DNA of 36,382 nt from Acidobacteriaceae bacterium. Lineage in GTDB: Bacteria > Acidobacteriota > Terriglobia > Terriglobales > Acidobacteriaceae. The stretch is taken from the NCBI GenBank assembly GCA_025462925.1, contig JAOAPL010000083.1, positions 1 through 36,382 of the forward strand. The letters are read 5' to 3'. Within the stretch, counting starts at the first letter, position 1; each line of letters begins with the position of its first letter. Position numbers and translations under genes: made by a program. Below are positions 15,836-23,967 of this stretch, in pieces. The notes under the pieces were generated by a model, which saw only the letters and a program-made list of their open reading frames with translations, did no database searches and was not told the DNA's origin.

Positions 15836-15845
15836 CATTTAGTCG
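15818..15845. repeat. Heptamer-period TTAGCNN repeat forming a gene end
   Basis: Four exact 7-base steps: TTAGCAT, CTAGCAC, TTAGCAT, TTAGTCG. The stop codon TAG of the upstream gene (15833-15835) and its last five residues (LASST) are encoded by the repeat, so the repeat has probably rewritten the original 3' end. Confidence 0.65.
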
Positions 15846-15895
15846 TAAATGGCGTGCATTGGGTGCGGCGAAGGACTGGACAGGCAATTCCTTAG

Positions 15896-15925
15896 CTGAC
15901 TGTGAATGCCCGGTTCTGCTATGAT
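15896..15925 (+). promoter_or_regulatory. Candidate promoter of the MCE gene
   Basis: CTGACT, 18 bases, then TATGAT with TGC directly in front (extended -10, 5 of 6). It predicts a leader of about 45 bases before the ATG at 15976, which has a good Shine-Dalgarno (GAGGGGAA). Confidence 0.5.
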
Positions 15926-15975
15926 TCGGCGCTTCCATTCTGTATCTTTACCTGTACGCGTTCGAGTGAGGGGAA

Positions 15976-17049
15976 ATGCCTAGCCAGCAGCAACTCCGAT
16001 GGTCTGAGCTTCGCGTCGGAATAACGGTGGTCTTCGCCAGCATCACTTTGGCGATCCTGATCTTTCTGATGTCGGGCAGCTCTGGCCCGTTCGCGAAGAA
16101 GCTCACGCTGAAATCCTACTTTCAATCCACAGAAGGATTGCGTGTTGGCGCGCCCGTTGCATTGCATGGCGTGACGATCGGCAACGTGAAGTCCATTCAG
16201 GTAGTCCCGGACCATGGGTTGTCGCCGGTTTTAGTCACGATGAAAGTCAGCCGCGACTACGCGTTCAAGATCCACAAAGATTCAATCGCGAACCTGGCAA
16301 CGGCGGGTGTTCTGGGCGAATTGTTCGTGGACATCATCAGCAAGAACGTCAAGGGGCCAGTGGCCGAAGACGGTGATGAGTTGCCGTCGCAAGAGGCCAA
16401 TTCGATCGATGATGTGTTGAAGGCGGGGCAGGGCACGTTACAAAACATGGATGTGCTGCTCAAACGGTTGGACCGGATCACCGCGACGATTGAAAACGGA
16501 GAAGGGTCGATAGGCAAGGTGCTGAACGATCCGGCGCTGTTTGACCGCGCGAACAACCTTCTTGCGCAGATGCAGATGATCGTTAATCAGGTGGGTTCGG
16601 GCAAGGGCAGCATCGGCAAGCTCATCAATAATGACGAGCTTTACGACAAGATGAACAACTCAGTGGACCAACTGAACAAGATCATCAGCGAGATCAATGA
16701 AGGGAAGGGCAGCGCCGGCAAGTTCCTGAAAGACGACAGCCTTTATCGCAACGCCAATGAGACTATTGCAAAAGCCAACAAGCTGATGGATGACATCACT
16801 GCAGGCAAGGGGACTTTGGGTAAGGTAGCCAAGGATGAAGAGTTCGCAAGAAAAATTGACACCATGGTGACCAACCTCTCACGCCTGAGCGAAAAGCTGG
16901 ACAAGGGTGAAGGGAGCGCTGGCAGGCTGTTCAACGATCCGTCTCTGTACACGAATGCCGACCAGATGTTGGTGGAAACACGCAGCCTGGTAAAGTCCAT
17001 TCGAGAACATCCGAAGAGATATCTCACGATCCATTTCAAGCTGTTTTAA
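15976..17049 (+). CDS. MCE/MlaD-family lipid-transport protein with 34-residue repeats
   Basis: Residues 13-33 form one membrane helix that anchors the protein in the inner membrane. Residues about 42-120 are a single MCE domain (LRVGAPVALHGVTIGNVKSI), which in MlaD forms hexameric rings passing phospholipid between membranes. The rest is unusual: five copies of a unit starting GxGSxG at residues 175, 209, 243, 277 and 311, exactly 34 residues apart, each followed by a helix with NDxxLY. The end HPKRYLTIHFKLF is like other MlaD tails. The start has GAGGGGAA just upstream. No permease or ATPase partner (MlaE, MlaF) is in the window. Confidence 0.92.
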   Translation: MPSQQQLRWSELRVGITVVFASITLAILIFLMSGSSGPFAKKLTLKSYFQSTEGLRVGAPVALHGVTIGNVKSIQVVPDHGLSPVLVTMKVSRDYAFKIHKDSIANLATAGVLGELFVDIISKNVKGPVAEDGDELPSQEANSIDDVLKAGQGTLQNMDVLLKRLDRITATIENGEGSIGKVLNDPALFDRANNLLAQMQMIVNQVGSGKGSIGKLINNDELYDKMNNSVDQLNKIISEINEGKGSAGKFLKDDSLYRNANETIAKANKLMDDITAGKGTLGKVAKDEEFARKIDTMVTNLSRLSEKLDKGEGSAGRLFNDPSLYTNADQMLVETRSLVKSIREHPKRYLTIHFKLF

Positions 17050-17069
17050 GCGACAGCATCGCAGATCCG

Positions 17070-17098
17070 GCCCGAGGCTCAATGCTTCGGGCTTTTTC
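17070..17098 (+). terminator. Rho-independent terminator after the MCE gene
   Basis: GCCCGAGGC and GCTTCGGGC pair over 9 bp (one G-T) around TCAAT, followed by TTTTT. It lies 20 bases after the MCE stop. Confidence 0.85.
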
Positions 17099-17122
17099 TT
17101 GCAAAATCTAGTGACTTCTCTG

Positions 17123-17151
17123 TTGGCATAGGCGCGGAAAAAGCGCATCAT
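17123..17151 (+). promoter_or_regulatory. Weak candidate promoter for the SulP gene
   Basis: TTGGCA, 17 bases, then CATCAT (4 of 6). It is about 90 bp upstream of the start. A 6-bp inverted repeat, GCACAG...CTGTGC (17185-17209), lies between it and the gene and could be a regulator site. Both calls are tentative. Confidence 0.3.
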
Positions 17152-17238
17152 TAGACTTCGCCGTCTACAAACCATGTGAAGTAAGCACAGTGCCCCGGTC
17201 GTGCTGTGCATTACTCGCGTGCATCGGAGTGAACCGCG

Positions 17239-19011
17239 TTGGAGTTTGGGCAACAAACAGCCAGAACACTGGCAAAGAGATTCGAGCAAGGGTTCTTCCG
17301 TCCCGCACTTTTCAATTCACTAAGCGATTACAGCATCTCCGAATTACGTAATGATCTCATTGCCGGGGTTACCGTGGGGCTGGTCGCGCTGCCACTAGCG
17401 ATGGCGTTTGCAATCTCCTCGGGGATGTCGCCAGAATCCGGACTGTACACCGCGGTGGTGGCTGGGTTTCTGATCTCCGCGCTGGGGGGATCAAGAACTC
17501 AGATAGGCGGGCCGACGGGCGCATTCGTCGTGATCGTGTACGGGATCGTGCAGAAGTACGACATCACCGGCCTGTTCATGTGCACCCTTATGGCGGGGAT
17601 ATTGTTGCTGCTGTTGGGCGCCACAGGCCTGGGCACTGCAGTCCGTTTCATACCGAGACCCGTCATCGTAGGTTTCACGAATGGTATAGCCGTCCTGATC
17701 GCCAGTACCCAGATCAAGGATTTCTTTGGACTGAAAATCGTGAAAGTGCCGGGCGAGTTCCTTGCCCGCATGGAGGCGATCGGAAGAGCATTCCACACTT
17801 TTTCCAAAGTTGAGACGTCGCTGGGAATATGCGGGCTGATCATCATCATCCTGTGCATGCGATATATCAAGCGTGTGCCCGGGTACATTGTGGCCTTGAT
17901 CTTCGGCACCGCGGCAGTGATGCTGCTTAAGCTGCCGGTGGAGACGATTGGCACGCGGTTCGGAGGTATTCCGAGCGGGTTGCCAAAGATCATCCTTCCT
18001 GAATTCAATTTCAAGTTGATGATCCCGCTGATCTCGCCGGCGATCACGGTGGCGATGCTGGGAGCGATCGAATCATTGATGTCGGCTGTGGTCGCCGACC
18101 GGATGACCCGGGAAAAACACAACCCCAACCAGGAACTGATGGCGCAGGGGATCGCGAATATAGTGTCGCCGCTGTTCGGGGGATTGCCGGCAACGGGAGC
18201 AATCGCGCGGACGGCGACGAGTATCCGCTCAGGAGCAAAGACGCCGATTGCAGGCATCGTGCATGCGGTCACACTTCTGGCCGTGTTGCTGGTGGCCGCG
18301 CCATTGGCAAAGTTCATTCCGCTATCGGTGCTGGCGGCGATTTTGCTCGTTGTCTCCTACAACATGGGAGAGTGGCATGAGATCCCCGAACTGCTCAAGC
18401 TGGGCAAGTCCGACATCTGGATATGGCTGCTGACATTTTCGCTTACAGTATTCGCGGACCTAACAGTTGCGGTCGAGTTCGGAATGATCCTGGCGGCGCT
18501 GGTGTTTATCCGCAATGTGACGGCCACGACGACAGTGTCAGAGATCACGGCCGATGACCTGGCGGAAGGCCGCGCGCACGTCCTACAAGATAAAGAGATT
18601 CCACCCTACGTGAGCATGTTCCGCATACACGGGCCGTTTCTTTTCGGAGCAACGGAGAAAGTGTCTGAGATCGTGCAGCGCCTACCGAAATTGCAATCGG
18701 TGGTCATCCTTCGGCTGCGCAACATGACGGCAATTGATGCCACCGGGCTAAATGCGTTGGAGACGCTGTCAGAACAAGTGCGCGCGAGCGGACGGGCTTT
18801 CATTATGTGTGGAAGCCGTTCTCAGCCGGCAAGGCTACTGCACCAAGCAGGTTTTGAAGAGCGTGTCGGGAAAGAGAACATTTGCGCCAATGTGGCTGAG
18901 GCGCTGGAGCGCGCCAAAGCGGTGTATCCGGAGGTTGCGGCGGTTAAGCCGCAGGTGGGATGGAAGCGCAGGAAGACAGATTCGGCTGAGGCTGCGGCCG
19001 CGAGTGTATGA
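17239..19011 (+). CDS. SulP family inorganic anion transporter with STAS domain
   Basis: A 590-residue inner-membrane carrier. The transmembrane core (about 38-430) has the family segments ISSGMSPESGLYTAVVAGF and GGPTGAFVVIV, with IESLMSAVVADR and the GLPATGAIARTATSIRSGA stretch later on. The STAS domain (about 455-560) has IDATGLNAL, the usual regulatory loop with a phosphorylatable Thr. Substrates in this family include sulfate, bicarbonate and dicarboxylates; which one is not visible. The start is a TTG with GGAG 9 bases upstream; an in-frame TGA at 17230 excludes anything longer. Confidence 0.93.
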   Translation: MEFGQQTARTLAKRFEQGFFRPALFNSLSDYSISELRNDLIAGVTVGLVALPLAMAFAISSGMSPESGLYTAVVAGFLISALGGSRTQIGGPTGAFVVIVYGIVQKYDITGLFMCTLMAGILLLLLGATGLGTAVRFIPRPVIVGFTNGIAVLIASTQIKDFFGLKIVKVPGEFLARMEAIGRAFHTFSKVETSLGICGLIIIILCMRYIKRVPGYIVALIFGTAAVMLLKLPVETIGTRFGGIPSGLPKIILPEFNFKLMIPLISPAITVAMLGAIESLMSAVVADRMTREKHNPNQELMAQGIANIVSPLFGGLPATGAIARTATSIRSGAKTPIAGIVHAVTLLAVLLVAAPLAKFIPLSVLAAILLVVSYNMGEWHEIPELLKLGKSDIWIWLLTFSLTVFADLTVAVEFGMILAALVFIRNVTATTTVSEITADDLAEGRAHVLQDKEIPPYVSMFRIHGPFLFGATEKVSEIVQRLPKLQSVVILRLRNMTAIDATGLNALETLSEQVRASGRAFIMCGSRSQPARLLHQAGFEERVGKENICANVAEALERAKAVYPEVAAVKPQVGWKRRKTDSAEAAAASV

Positions 19012-19137
19012 GTGCAGTCCGAAAAAAGGTGAAACTAAAAAGAAGAGTCATCCGTCTACAAGCTAAAGGTAAGTTCCCGAACTAGAGAGAGAACGAAGTT
19101 CCTGTATTCAGTCCAAATCAAATTCTTGAGGAAATCT

Positions 19138-21255
19138 ATGCGTCGCTTTACGCTCAGTGTCTTTACTGTACTGCTTGGTGCCAGCACGCTTTTGGCCCAA
19201 AGCAAACCGGCAGATAAAGCAGCATCTGCCAAGCCCGCCACGAAAGCTTCAACGGCGGCTGCAGCACCCGCGGCTTCGGCCACAAAATCCACTCCCGGCT
19301 TCGACATCAACGCCCTGGACAAGAGTGTGGAACCTTGCGAAAACTTCTACCAATACGCCTGCGGCGGCTGGCGAAAAAACAATCCTATTCCGGGCGACCA
19401 ATCGCGATGGGGACGCTTTGACGAACTCGCACAGCGGAACCGCGATGTGCTGCATGAGATCCTGGAAAAAGCCACAGATCCCAAAGCAAAGCGCGATGCG
19501 CTAGAGGCTAAAGTAGGCGACTTCTACGCTGCCTGCATGGACGAAAAGACCATCGAACAGAAAGGCATCACGCCCATCAATGAATATCTGAAGCAGGTGG
19601 ACGCGATTCAGAATCGCTCGGACCTATTCAAGACATTCGCTCAGTTCCAGTCGAAGGGCCTGCCGGGAATGTTCGGATTCGGCGCATCGCCTGACATGAA
19701 GGATTCCAAACGAACGATCGCCAACGTCGGCCAGGGCGGCACCACTCTGGGGGACCGCGACGATTATCTGAAAGACGATCCCAAGTCCGTGGAAAAGCGG
19801 GCGAAGTATGTTGAGCACATGCAGAAGCTGCTGGAATTGGCCGGCGAAGCTTCCACCGCAGCCGCAGCAGATGCAAAGACAGTGATGGGGATTGAGACCG
19901 AACTCGCACGAGCTCAGATGGACCGCATTGCCATGCGTGACCCCAAGAACCGCGACAACAAAATGACGCGCGATGAACTTGCGAAACTTGCGCCCAATTT
20001 CGAATTCGTCGCCTTCTTCGACAAGACCGGAGCTCCAGGTTTCACGGAACTGAACAATACCAGTCCGAACTTTTTTAAGCAGGTGAATGCGCTACTTGAA
20101 AGCAAATCGATCGACGACTGGAAGACCTACTTGCGTTGGCGCGTGATCGACGTCGCCGCGCCGGCATTGTCGTCCGCTTTCGTGAAAGAGGACTTTGACT
20201 TCAACAGTGCCTACGTTCGTGGCACGAAGGAGATGGAGCCCCGATGGAAGCGTTGCGTCCGCGCAACCGATGCGGGACTTGGCGATGCTTTGGGCCAACT
20301 GTATGTAGCCAAGACCTTCGGTCCGGATGGAAAAGAGCGGATGCACAAGATGATCGTCGCTCTGACCGATGCGCTTCGCCAGGACATCAAGGACCTGCCG
20401 TGGATGACTGACGAAACCAAACAGAAGGCGCTGCAAAAGCTGGAAGCGTTCAACACCAGCAAAGTAGGCTATCCGGATAAATGGAAAGACTACACGACGG
20501 TGAAAGTCGCCCGGGATGACTATTTCGGAAACCGGCTGCGTACGATCACATTTGAGCGCAACCGCAACCTGCAGAAGATCGGCAAACCCACGGACCGCAC
20601 TGAGTGGGGCATGACGCCGCCGACGGTGAATGCTTACAACAACTCGTCAAACAACGAGATCGTATTCCCGGCAGGAATCCTGCAGCCGCCGTTCTTCGAT
20701 CGGAATGTCGACGACGCCATCAACTTTGGCGCCATCGGTTCGGTGATCGGCCACGAATACACGCACGGCTTCGACGATCAAGGCAGTAAGTACGATTTTG
20801 AAGGTAACTTCAAAAACTGGTGGAGCGAAGCAGATCTCAAGGCGTTCAACGAAAAGACAACTTGCATCGCAGATGAATACTCCGGATTCACCTCAGTCAA
20901 AGACGAGAAGAACGGCGATGTTCATCTGAAAGGCAGACTGACGCTGGGCGAGAACACCGCTGACAATGGCGGAGTCCACGTTTCCTACATGGCATTACAG
21001 AAGTCGCTGGAAGGAAAGCCGCACCGGACGATCGACGGTTTCTCACCGGAACAACGGTTCTTCCTCGGTTATGCACAGGTATGGTGCCAAAACGCTACGG
21101 ACCAATCATTGCGTGAACTTGCTGCGACTGACCCGCACTCTCCGGGAGAATTCCGGACGAACGGTGTAGTCAGCAACTCTCCGGAATTCCAGAAGGCATT
21201 CGGCTGCAAAGCCGGCCAGCCCATGGTCCGCGAGAACGCTTGCCGCGTCTGGTAG
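19138..21255 (+). CDS. Secreted M13 family (neprilysin/PepO-like) zinc metallopeptidase
   Basis: From the ATG at 19138 (GAGGAAATCT just before it) the protein has 705 residues; the track TTG at 19126 precedes this Shine-Dalgarno and is less likely. MRRFTLSVFTVLLGASTLLAQ is a signal peptide, followed by an Ala/Lys/Thr linker. The M13 markers are VNAYNN, the zinc site HEYTH (539-543), ENTADNGG with the third zinc ligand (E605) and the C-terminal CRVW. It should cleave oligopeptides in the periplasm or outside. The tail plus terminator of this gene is repeated, degraded, at 21991-22093. Confidence 0.95.
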   Translation: MRRFTLSVFTVLLGASTLLAQSKPADKAASAKPATKASTAAAAPAASATKSTPGFDINALDKSVEPCENFYQYACGGWRKNNPIPGDQSRWGRFDELAQRNRDVLHEILEKATDPKAKRDALEAKVGDFYAACMDEKTIEQKGITPINEYLKQVDAIQNRSDLFKTFAQFQSKGLPGMFGFGASPDMKDSKRTIANVGQGGTTLGDRDDYLKDDPKSVEKRAKYVEHMQKLLELAGEASTAAAADAKTVMGIETELARAQMDRIAMRDPKNRDNKMTRDELAKLAPNFEFVAFFDKTGAPGFTELNNTSPNFFKQVNALLESKSIDDWKTYLRWRVIDVAAPALSSAFVKEDFDFNSAYVRGTKEMEPRWKRCVRATDAGLGDALGQLYVAKTFGPDGKERMHKMIVALTDALRQDIKDLPWMTDETKQKALQKLEAFNTSKVGYPDKWKDYTTVKVARDDYFGNRLRTITFERNRNLQKIGKPTDRTEWGMTPPTVNAYNNSSNNEIVFPAGILQPPFFDRNVDDAINFGAIGSVIGHEYTHGFDDQGSKYDFEGNFKNWWSEADLKAFNEKTTCIADEYSGFTSVKDEKNGDVHLKGRLTLGENTADNGGVHVSYMALQKSLEGKPHRTIDGFSPEQRFFLGYAQVWCQNATDQSLRELAATDPHSPGEFRTNGVVSNSPEFQKAFGCKAGQPMVRENACRVW

Positions 21256-21274
21256 TTAGAAAAAGCAGTAAACG

Positions 21275-21307
21275 GCCCGAAGGTCTTTCAGATCTTCGGG
21301 CTTTTTT
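21275..21307 (+). terminator. Rho-independent terminator after the M13 peptidase
   Basis: GCCCGAAG pairs with CTTCGGGC, extended inward by TCT/AGA around a TTC loop, then a T-run. It is 20 bases after the stop. A diverged copy stands at 22064-22093. Confidence 0.9.
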
Positions 21308-21371
21308 AGTATCGAATAGCCCTGTCGCGGCAGATTCTGGACATAACGTTTGATGTTCTTGGAGGTTGTCG

Positions 21372-21989
21372 ATGGTGAGAGTAAGCATTCTGCTTTGTTT
21401 TGTCCTTGGATTCGGAGCAATGAGTCCGGCGCAGTCAAAATGCAATTCATTCGGGGACGGAAGCATTTCCGGACTCAATTATTCGAATAGCAAGCTGGGG
21501 CTTTCGTACACATTCCCTGCAGGGCTGTCACCACAAAACTTGCGGACTGTGCCGCCTCCGGATCAGAAGACAGACAGCATGTATCTACTGCTCCTATGGA
21601 AAACGCCGAAGGAATTTGAAAAGCCCAGCATCATCGTCATGACGGAAGACGCCTCGGCCTATCCTGACCCCACTGCACTTGGGTACGTTCACAGAATCGA
21701 GACAACTGTAGTGAAGTATCACTCAGCGAAGATATTGAAACGCGCTCAGGAGTACGATTTATCAGGGCTGAAATTTTATCGATTGGACTATCAATTTCCC
21801 GGAGACCCGCTTTTCAATACCGCTATTACAGGTCAATTTGCAGGTTGTGAAATCTCCTTTAATCTTACAGCCCGCAAGGAGCAGGAAATCGAAGACTATG
21901 TCCGCTCCCTGGCAACGGTTTCGATGAAACAGGACAAACCAGCCAATGTCTCGAAAAGTCAGACGAAGCCAGTGTCCGCAAAAAAATAG
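21372..21989 (+). CDS. Small secreted protein of unknown function
   Basis: The ATG at 21372 has GGAGG 6 bases upstream; the track start (TTG 21366) is within that spacer. The 205 residues begin with a signal peptide (MVRVSILLCFVLGFGAMSPAQ) and then show a mixed alpha/beta pattern with LGLSYTFPAGL, found in some secreted proteins of unknown role. The tail is Lys/Ser-rich. I recognise no catalytic motif. It sits between two copies of the peptidase tail and terminator, so it looks inserted next to, or carried with, a tandem duplication. Confidence 0.75.
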   Translation: MVRVSILLCFVLGFGAMSPAQSKCNSFGDGSISGLNYSNSKLGLSYTFPAGLSPQNLRTVPPPDQKTDSMYLLLLWKTPKEFEKPSIIVMTEDASAYPDPTALGYVHRIETTVVKYHSAKILKRAQEYDLSGLKFYRLDYQFPGDPLFNTAITGQFAGCEISFNLTARKEQEIEDYVRSLATVSMKQDKPANVSKSQTKPVSAKK

Positions 21990-21990
21990 G

Positions 21991-22093
21991 CTTTCGGCTG
22001 CAAAGCCGGCCAGCCATGGTGAGAACGCCTGCCCGCGTTTGGTGGTTAAGACAAGCTAATAAAAAACCGAAGGTCGTTCAGATCTTCGGTTTT
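21991..22093 (+). pseudogene. Degenerate duplicate of the M13 peptidase 3' end
   Basis: The sequence from TTCGGCTGCAAAGCCGGCC onward follows 21198-21307 almost base for base: GGCCAGCC-ATGGT, GAGAACGC, TGCCCGCGT.TGGT.GTTA, then the same hairpin and T-run. Small deletions destroy the reading frame, so the copied codons (CKAGQPMVRENACRVW in the parent) no longer encode the peptidase end. It is a relic of a tandem duplication. Confidence 0.8.
22064..22093. terminator. Bidirectional terminator between convergent genes
   Basis: AAACCGAAG and CTTCGGTTT pair over 9 bp, with A-runs on the left and a T-run on the right, so it can stop transcription from both sides. It lies between the small secreted protein (+) and lipA (-) and is homologous to the terminator at 21275. 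Confidence 0.85.
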
Positions 22094-22126
22094 TTTATTC
22101 CAAGAATGAACTAAAGAGGAGAGTTT

Positions 22127-23050
22127 TTATCGCAATCCCGTGGATGCGGCCTGCTCGTGGGCGTGATAGCTGGAGCGCACTAGCGGGCCGGATTCGACGT
22201 GACGGAAGCCCATCGTCAGCGCTTCCTCTTTGAGGAAGCGAAATTCTTCGGGCGAGTAGTAACGCGTCATCGGCAGGTGGTCTTTCGAAGGACGTAGATA
22301 TTGGCCGATGGTGAGAATGTCCACTTTTTGCCGGGCCAAGTCGCGGAAGACATCGATCAGTTCGCTGGTCTCTTCGCCGATGCCGACCATTACTCCGGTC
22401 TTTGAAACCATTCCTGGAGCGAACTTTTTTACGTTGGCCAGCAGGTCCAAGGTGCGCTGATATCGCGCGCCAGAGCGGACTGCGCGATAGAGTCGCGGCA
22501 CCGTTTCGGTGTTGTGGTTGAGTACCTCAGGCTTGGCGTCGATGACGATCTTCAGCGCATCTTCGCGGCCCTGGAAGTCGGGAATCAGGACTTCGACCTG
22601 GCAATCGGGAGTGAGTTCGCGGATGAGGCGAATGGTCTCGGCAAAGACTTCTGCTGCGCCGATGTTGTCATCGTCGCGATTCACGCTGGTGACGACAGCA
22701 TGCTTGAGCTTCAGCGTTGCGACGGCCTCGGCAACGCGGCGTGGCTCGTCCATGTCAATGGGAAGCGGACGGCCTTTGGGCACTGCGCAGAAACCGCAGC
22801 GTCGAGTGCAGAGATTGCCCAGCAGCATGAAGGTGGCGGTGCCGTGGTTCCAGCACTCGCCGATATTTGGGCACTGGGCGGATTCGCAAACGGTGTGCAG
22901 TTCGAGACTGCGGGCCAGCTTCTTGAGCTCGTGATAGTTGTCGCCGACAGGAGCTCGCGCCTTCAGCCACTCGGGCTTCGGCTTGCGAAGCTTGGGCGCA
23001 AGGTCAATTTGTATGAGTTCGGGCTGTACGAGTTCGGGAGCAGTGGCCAT
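22127..23050 (-). CDS. lipA: Lipoyl synthase LipA
   Basis: A radical-SAM enzyme that inserts two sulfurs into octanoyl groups on E2 and GcvH proteins. The 307 residues carry both iron-sulfur motifs: C55-X4-C60-X5-C66 for the sacrificed auxiliary cluster and C81-X3-C85-X2-C88 for the SAM cluster. GPLVRSSYHA near the end supplies the serine ligand. The partner lipB is not in the window. An extended -10, TGTTAAAAT (23066-23074), is 15 bases before the ATG, predicting a leader of only 8 or so bases. The cytochrome c gene lies 44 bp upstream on the same strand. Confidence 0.97.
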   Translation of the reverse strand: MATAPELVQPELIQIDLAPKLRKPKPEWLKARAPVGDNYHELKKLARSLELHTVCESAQCPNIGECWNHGTATFMLLGNLCTRRCGFCAVPKGRPLPIDMDEPRRVAEAVATLKLKHAVVTSVNRDDDNIGAAEVFAETIRLIRELTPDCQVEVLIPDFQGREDALKIVIDAKPEVLNHNTETVPRLYRAVRSGARYQRTLDLLANVKKFAPGMVSKTGVMVGIGEETSELIDVFRDLARQKVDILTIGQYLRPSKDHLPMTRYYSPEEFRFLKEEALTMGFRHVESGPLVRSSYHAHEQAASTGLR

Positions 23051-23094
23051 TTTGAATCCAGCTCTATTTTAACAGTCGGCGTCGCAAAGTCGGG

Positions 23095-23463
23095 CTAGAG
23101 CGTCCGCAAGTAGGCTATGATGTCGCGGATTTGTGTGTCGTCGAAAATCTGTCCAAAGCCAGGCATATTGCGGCGGCCCTGGACAATCACTTCATGTACG
23201 CGCTCATCATTGGCAGGTGCGCCGCTAGGAAGAAAGCGGTTTTTGAATATCCCCTGCATGCCCGGGCCATTTAGCGGAGTGGTGGAATCGGCGTGATGAC
23301 AGGAAGCGCACGTCGTCTTATACAGGCGCTCACCGTGCACTTCGCTGGCGGTAAGTGTTTTAGGCTTAGGAGGGGACGGCTCCGGCTGGCAAGCGACAGC
23401 CAGCAAGATAGCGGAAGTCGCCAGAGGCAGCACCCAAAGGCGGTTTTTATCTGCGATACTCAA
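23095..23463 (-). CDS. Small class I cytochrome c lipoprotein
   Basis: 122 residues. The N-terminus is a lipoprotein signal ending LLAVAC (lipidated Cys25). A Pro-rich linker follows, then CASCHH (52-57), the haem c attachment site, and NMPGF, which gives the axial Met. It is expected on the periplasmic side as an electron carrier; the partner oxidase or dehydrogenase is not visible. The start is TTG at 23463: the only nearby alternative would cut the signal peptide. A perfect TATAAT ends 6 bases before this TTG, with no Shine-Dalgarno. Confidence 0.9.
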   Translation of the reverse strand: MSIADKNRLWVLPLATSAILLAVACQPEPSPPKPKTLTASEVHGERLYKTTCASCHHADSTTPLNGPGMQGIFKNRFLPSGAPANDERVHEVIVQGRRNMPGFGQIFDDTQIRDIIAYLRTL

Positions 23464-23469
23464 GCGATT

Positions 23470-23475
23470 ATTATA
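23470..23475 (-). promoter_or_regulatory. Consensus -10 TATAAT at leaderless spacing, cytochrome c gene
   Basis: All six -10 positions match and the box ends 6 bases before the TTG start codon. No good -35 is visible. It supports the TTG start. Confidence 0.5.
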
Positions 23476-23532
23476 ACGGCGAGCGGCAAGTCAGATTGGG
23501 ATTCGGTCCGCTGAAATAAGGAACACAAAGCC

Positions 23533-23967
23533 ATGCCCGTACTGGTGAAAAGAGCGTATGACAAACCTTCGCGAAGTGACGGCACTCGTGTGCTGGTTGA
23601 GCGCGCGTGGCCGCGGGGCTTGGGCAAGGAATCCGCGATGCTCGATCTCTGGTTGCCGGAATTAGGCGCGTCGTCAGCGCTGGAAAAGTTATTGAAATCA
23701 AGTCGCGCGTTAGCCGCTGGGATGCAGCGGAAATATTTTGCAGAGCTCAATAGTCCGGAAGCGACCTCCGCATTGGAGAAGCTGCACGCATTCGCTGCGC
23801 GGACGAAGCCAGTCACGCTACTTTATGCGGGCAAAGAAGCCAGCCATACACCGGCTGCAATGCTGAAAGAGTTGCTGGAAGGCGGGCGCAAGCCGCCGAA
23901 CGGCAGTGGACCAGGCAGGGCCGCTGCGGGAACCGCACAAGTGCGGGCAATAAGGAAAGCAAAGTGA
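23533..23967 (+). CDS. DUF488 family protein, short YeaO-like form
   Basis: 144 residues beginning MPVLVKRAYDKP, with DGTRVLVERAWPRGL near 20-35 and TLLYAGKE near 97-104, the pattern of YeaO-like DUF488 proteins. The function is unknown. It differs clearly from the DUF488 protein at 12.2 kb, lacking its CAE...CHR cysteines. AAGGA about 10 bases before the ATG is the ribosome site. The next gene starts inside its stop codon (GTGA), so the two are translated together. Confidence 0.85.
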   Translation: MPVLVKRAYDKPSRSDGTRVLVERAWPRGLGKESAMLDLWLPELGASSALEKLLKSSRALAAGMQRKYFAELNSPEATSALEKLHAFAARTKPVTLLYAGKEASHTPAAMLKELLEGGRKPPNGSGPGRAAAGTAQVRAIRKAK

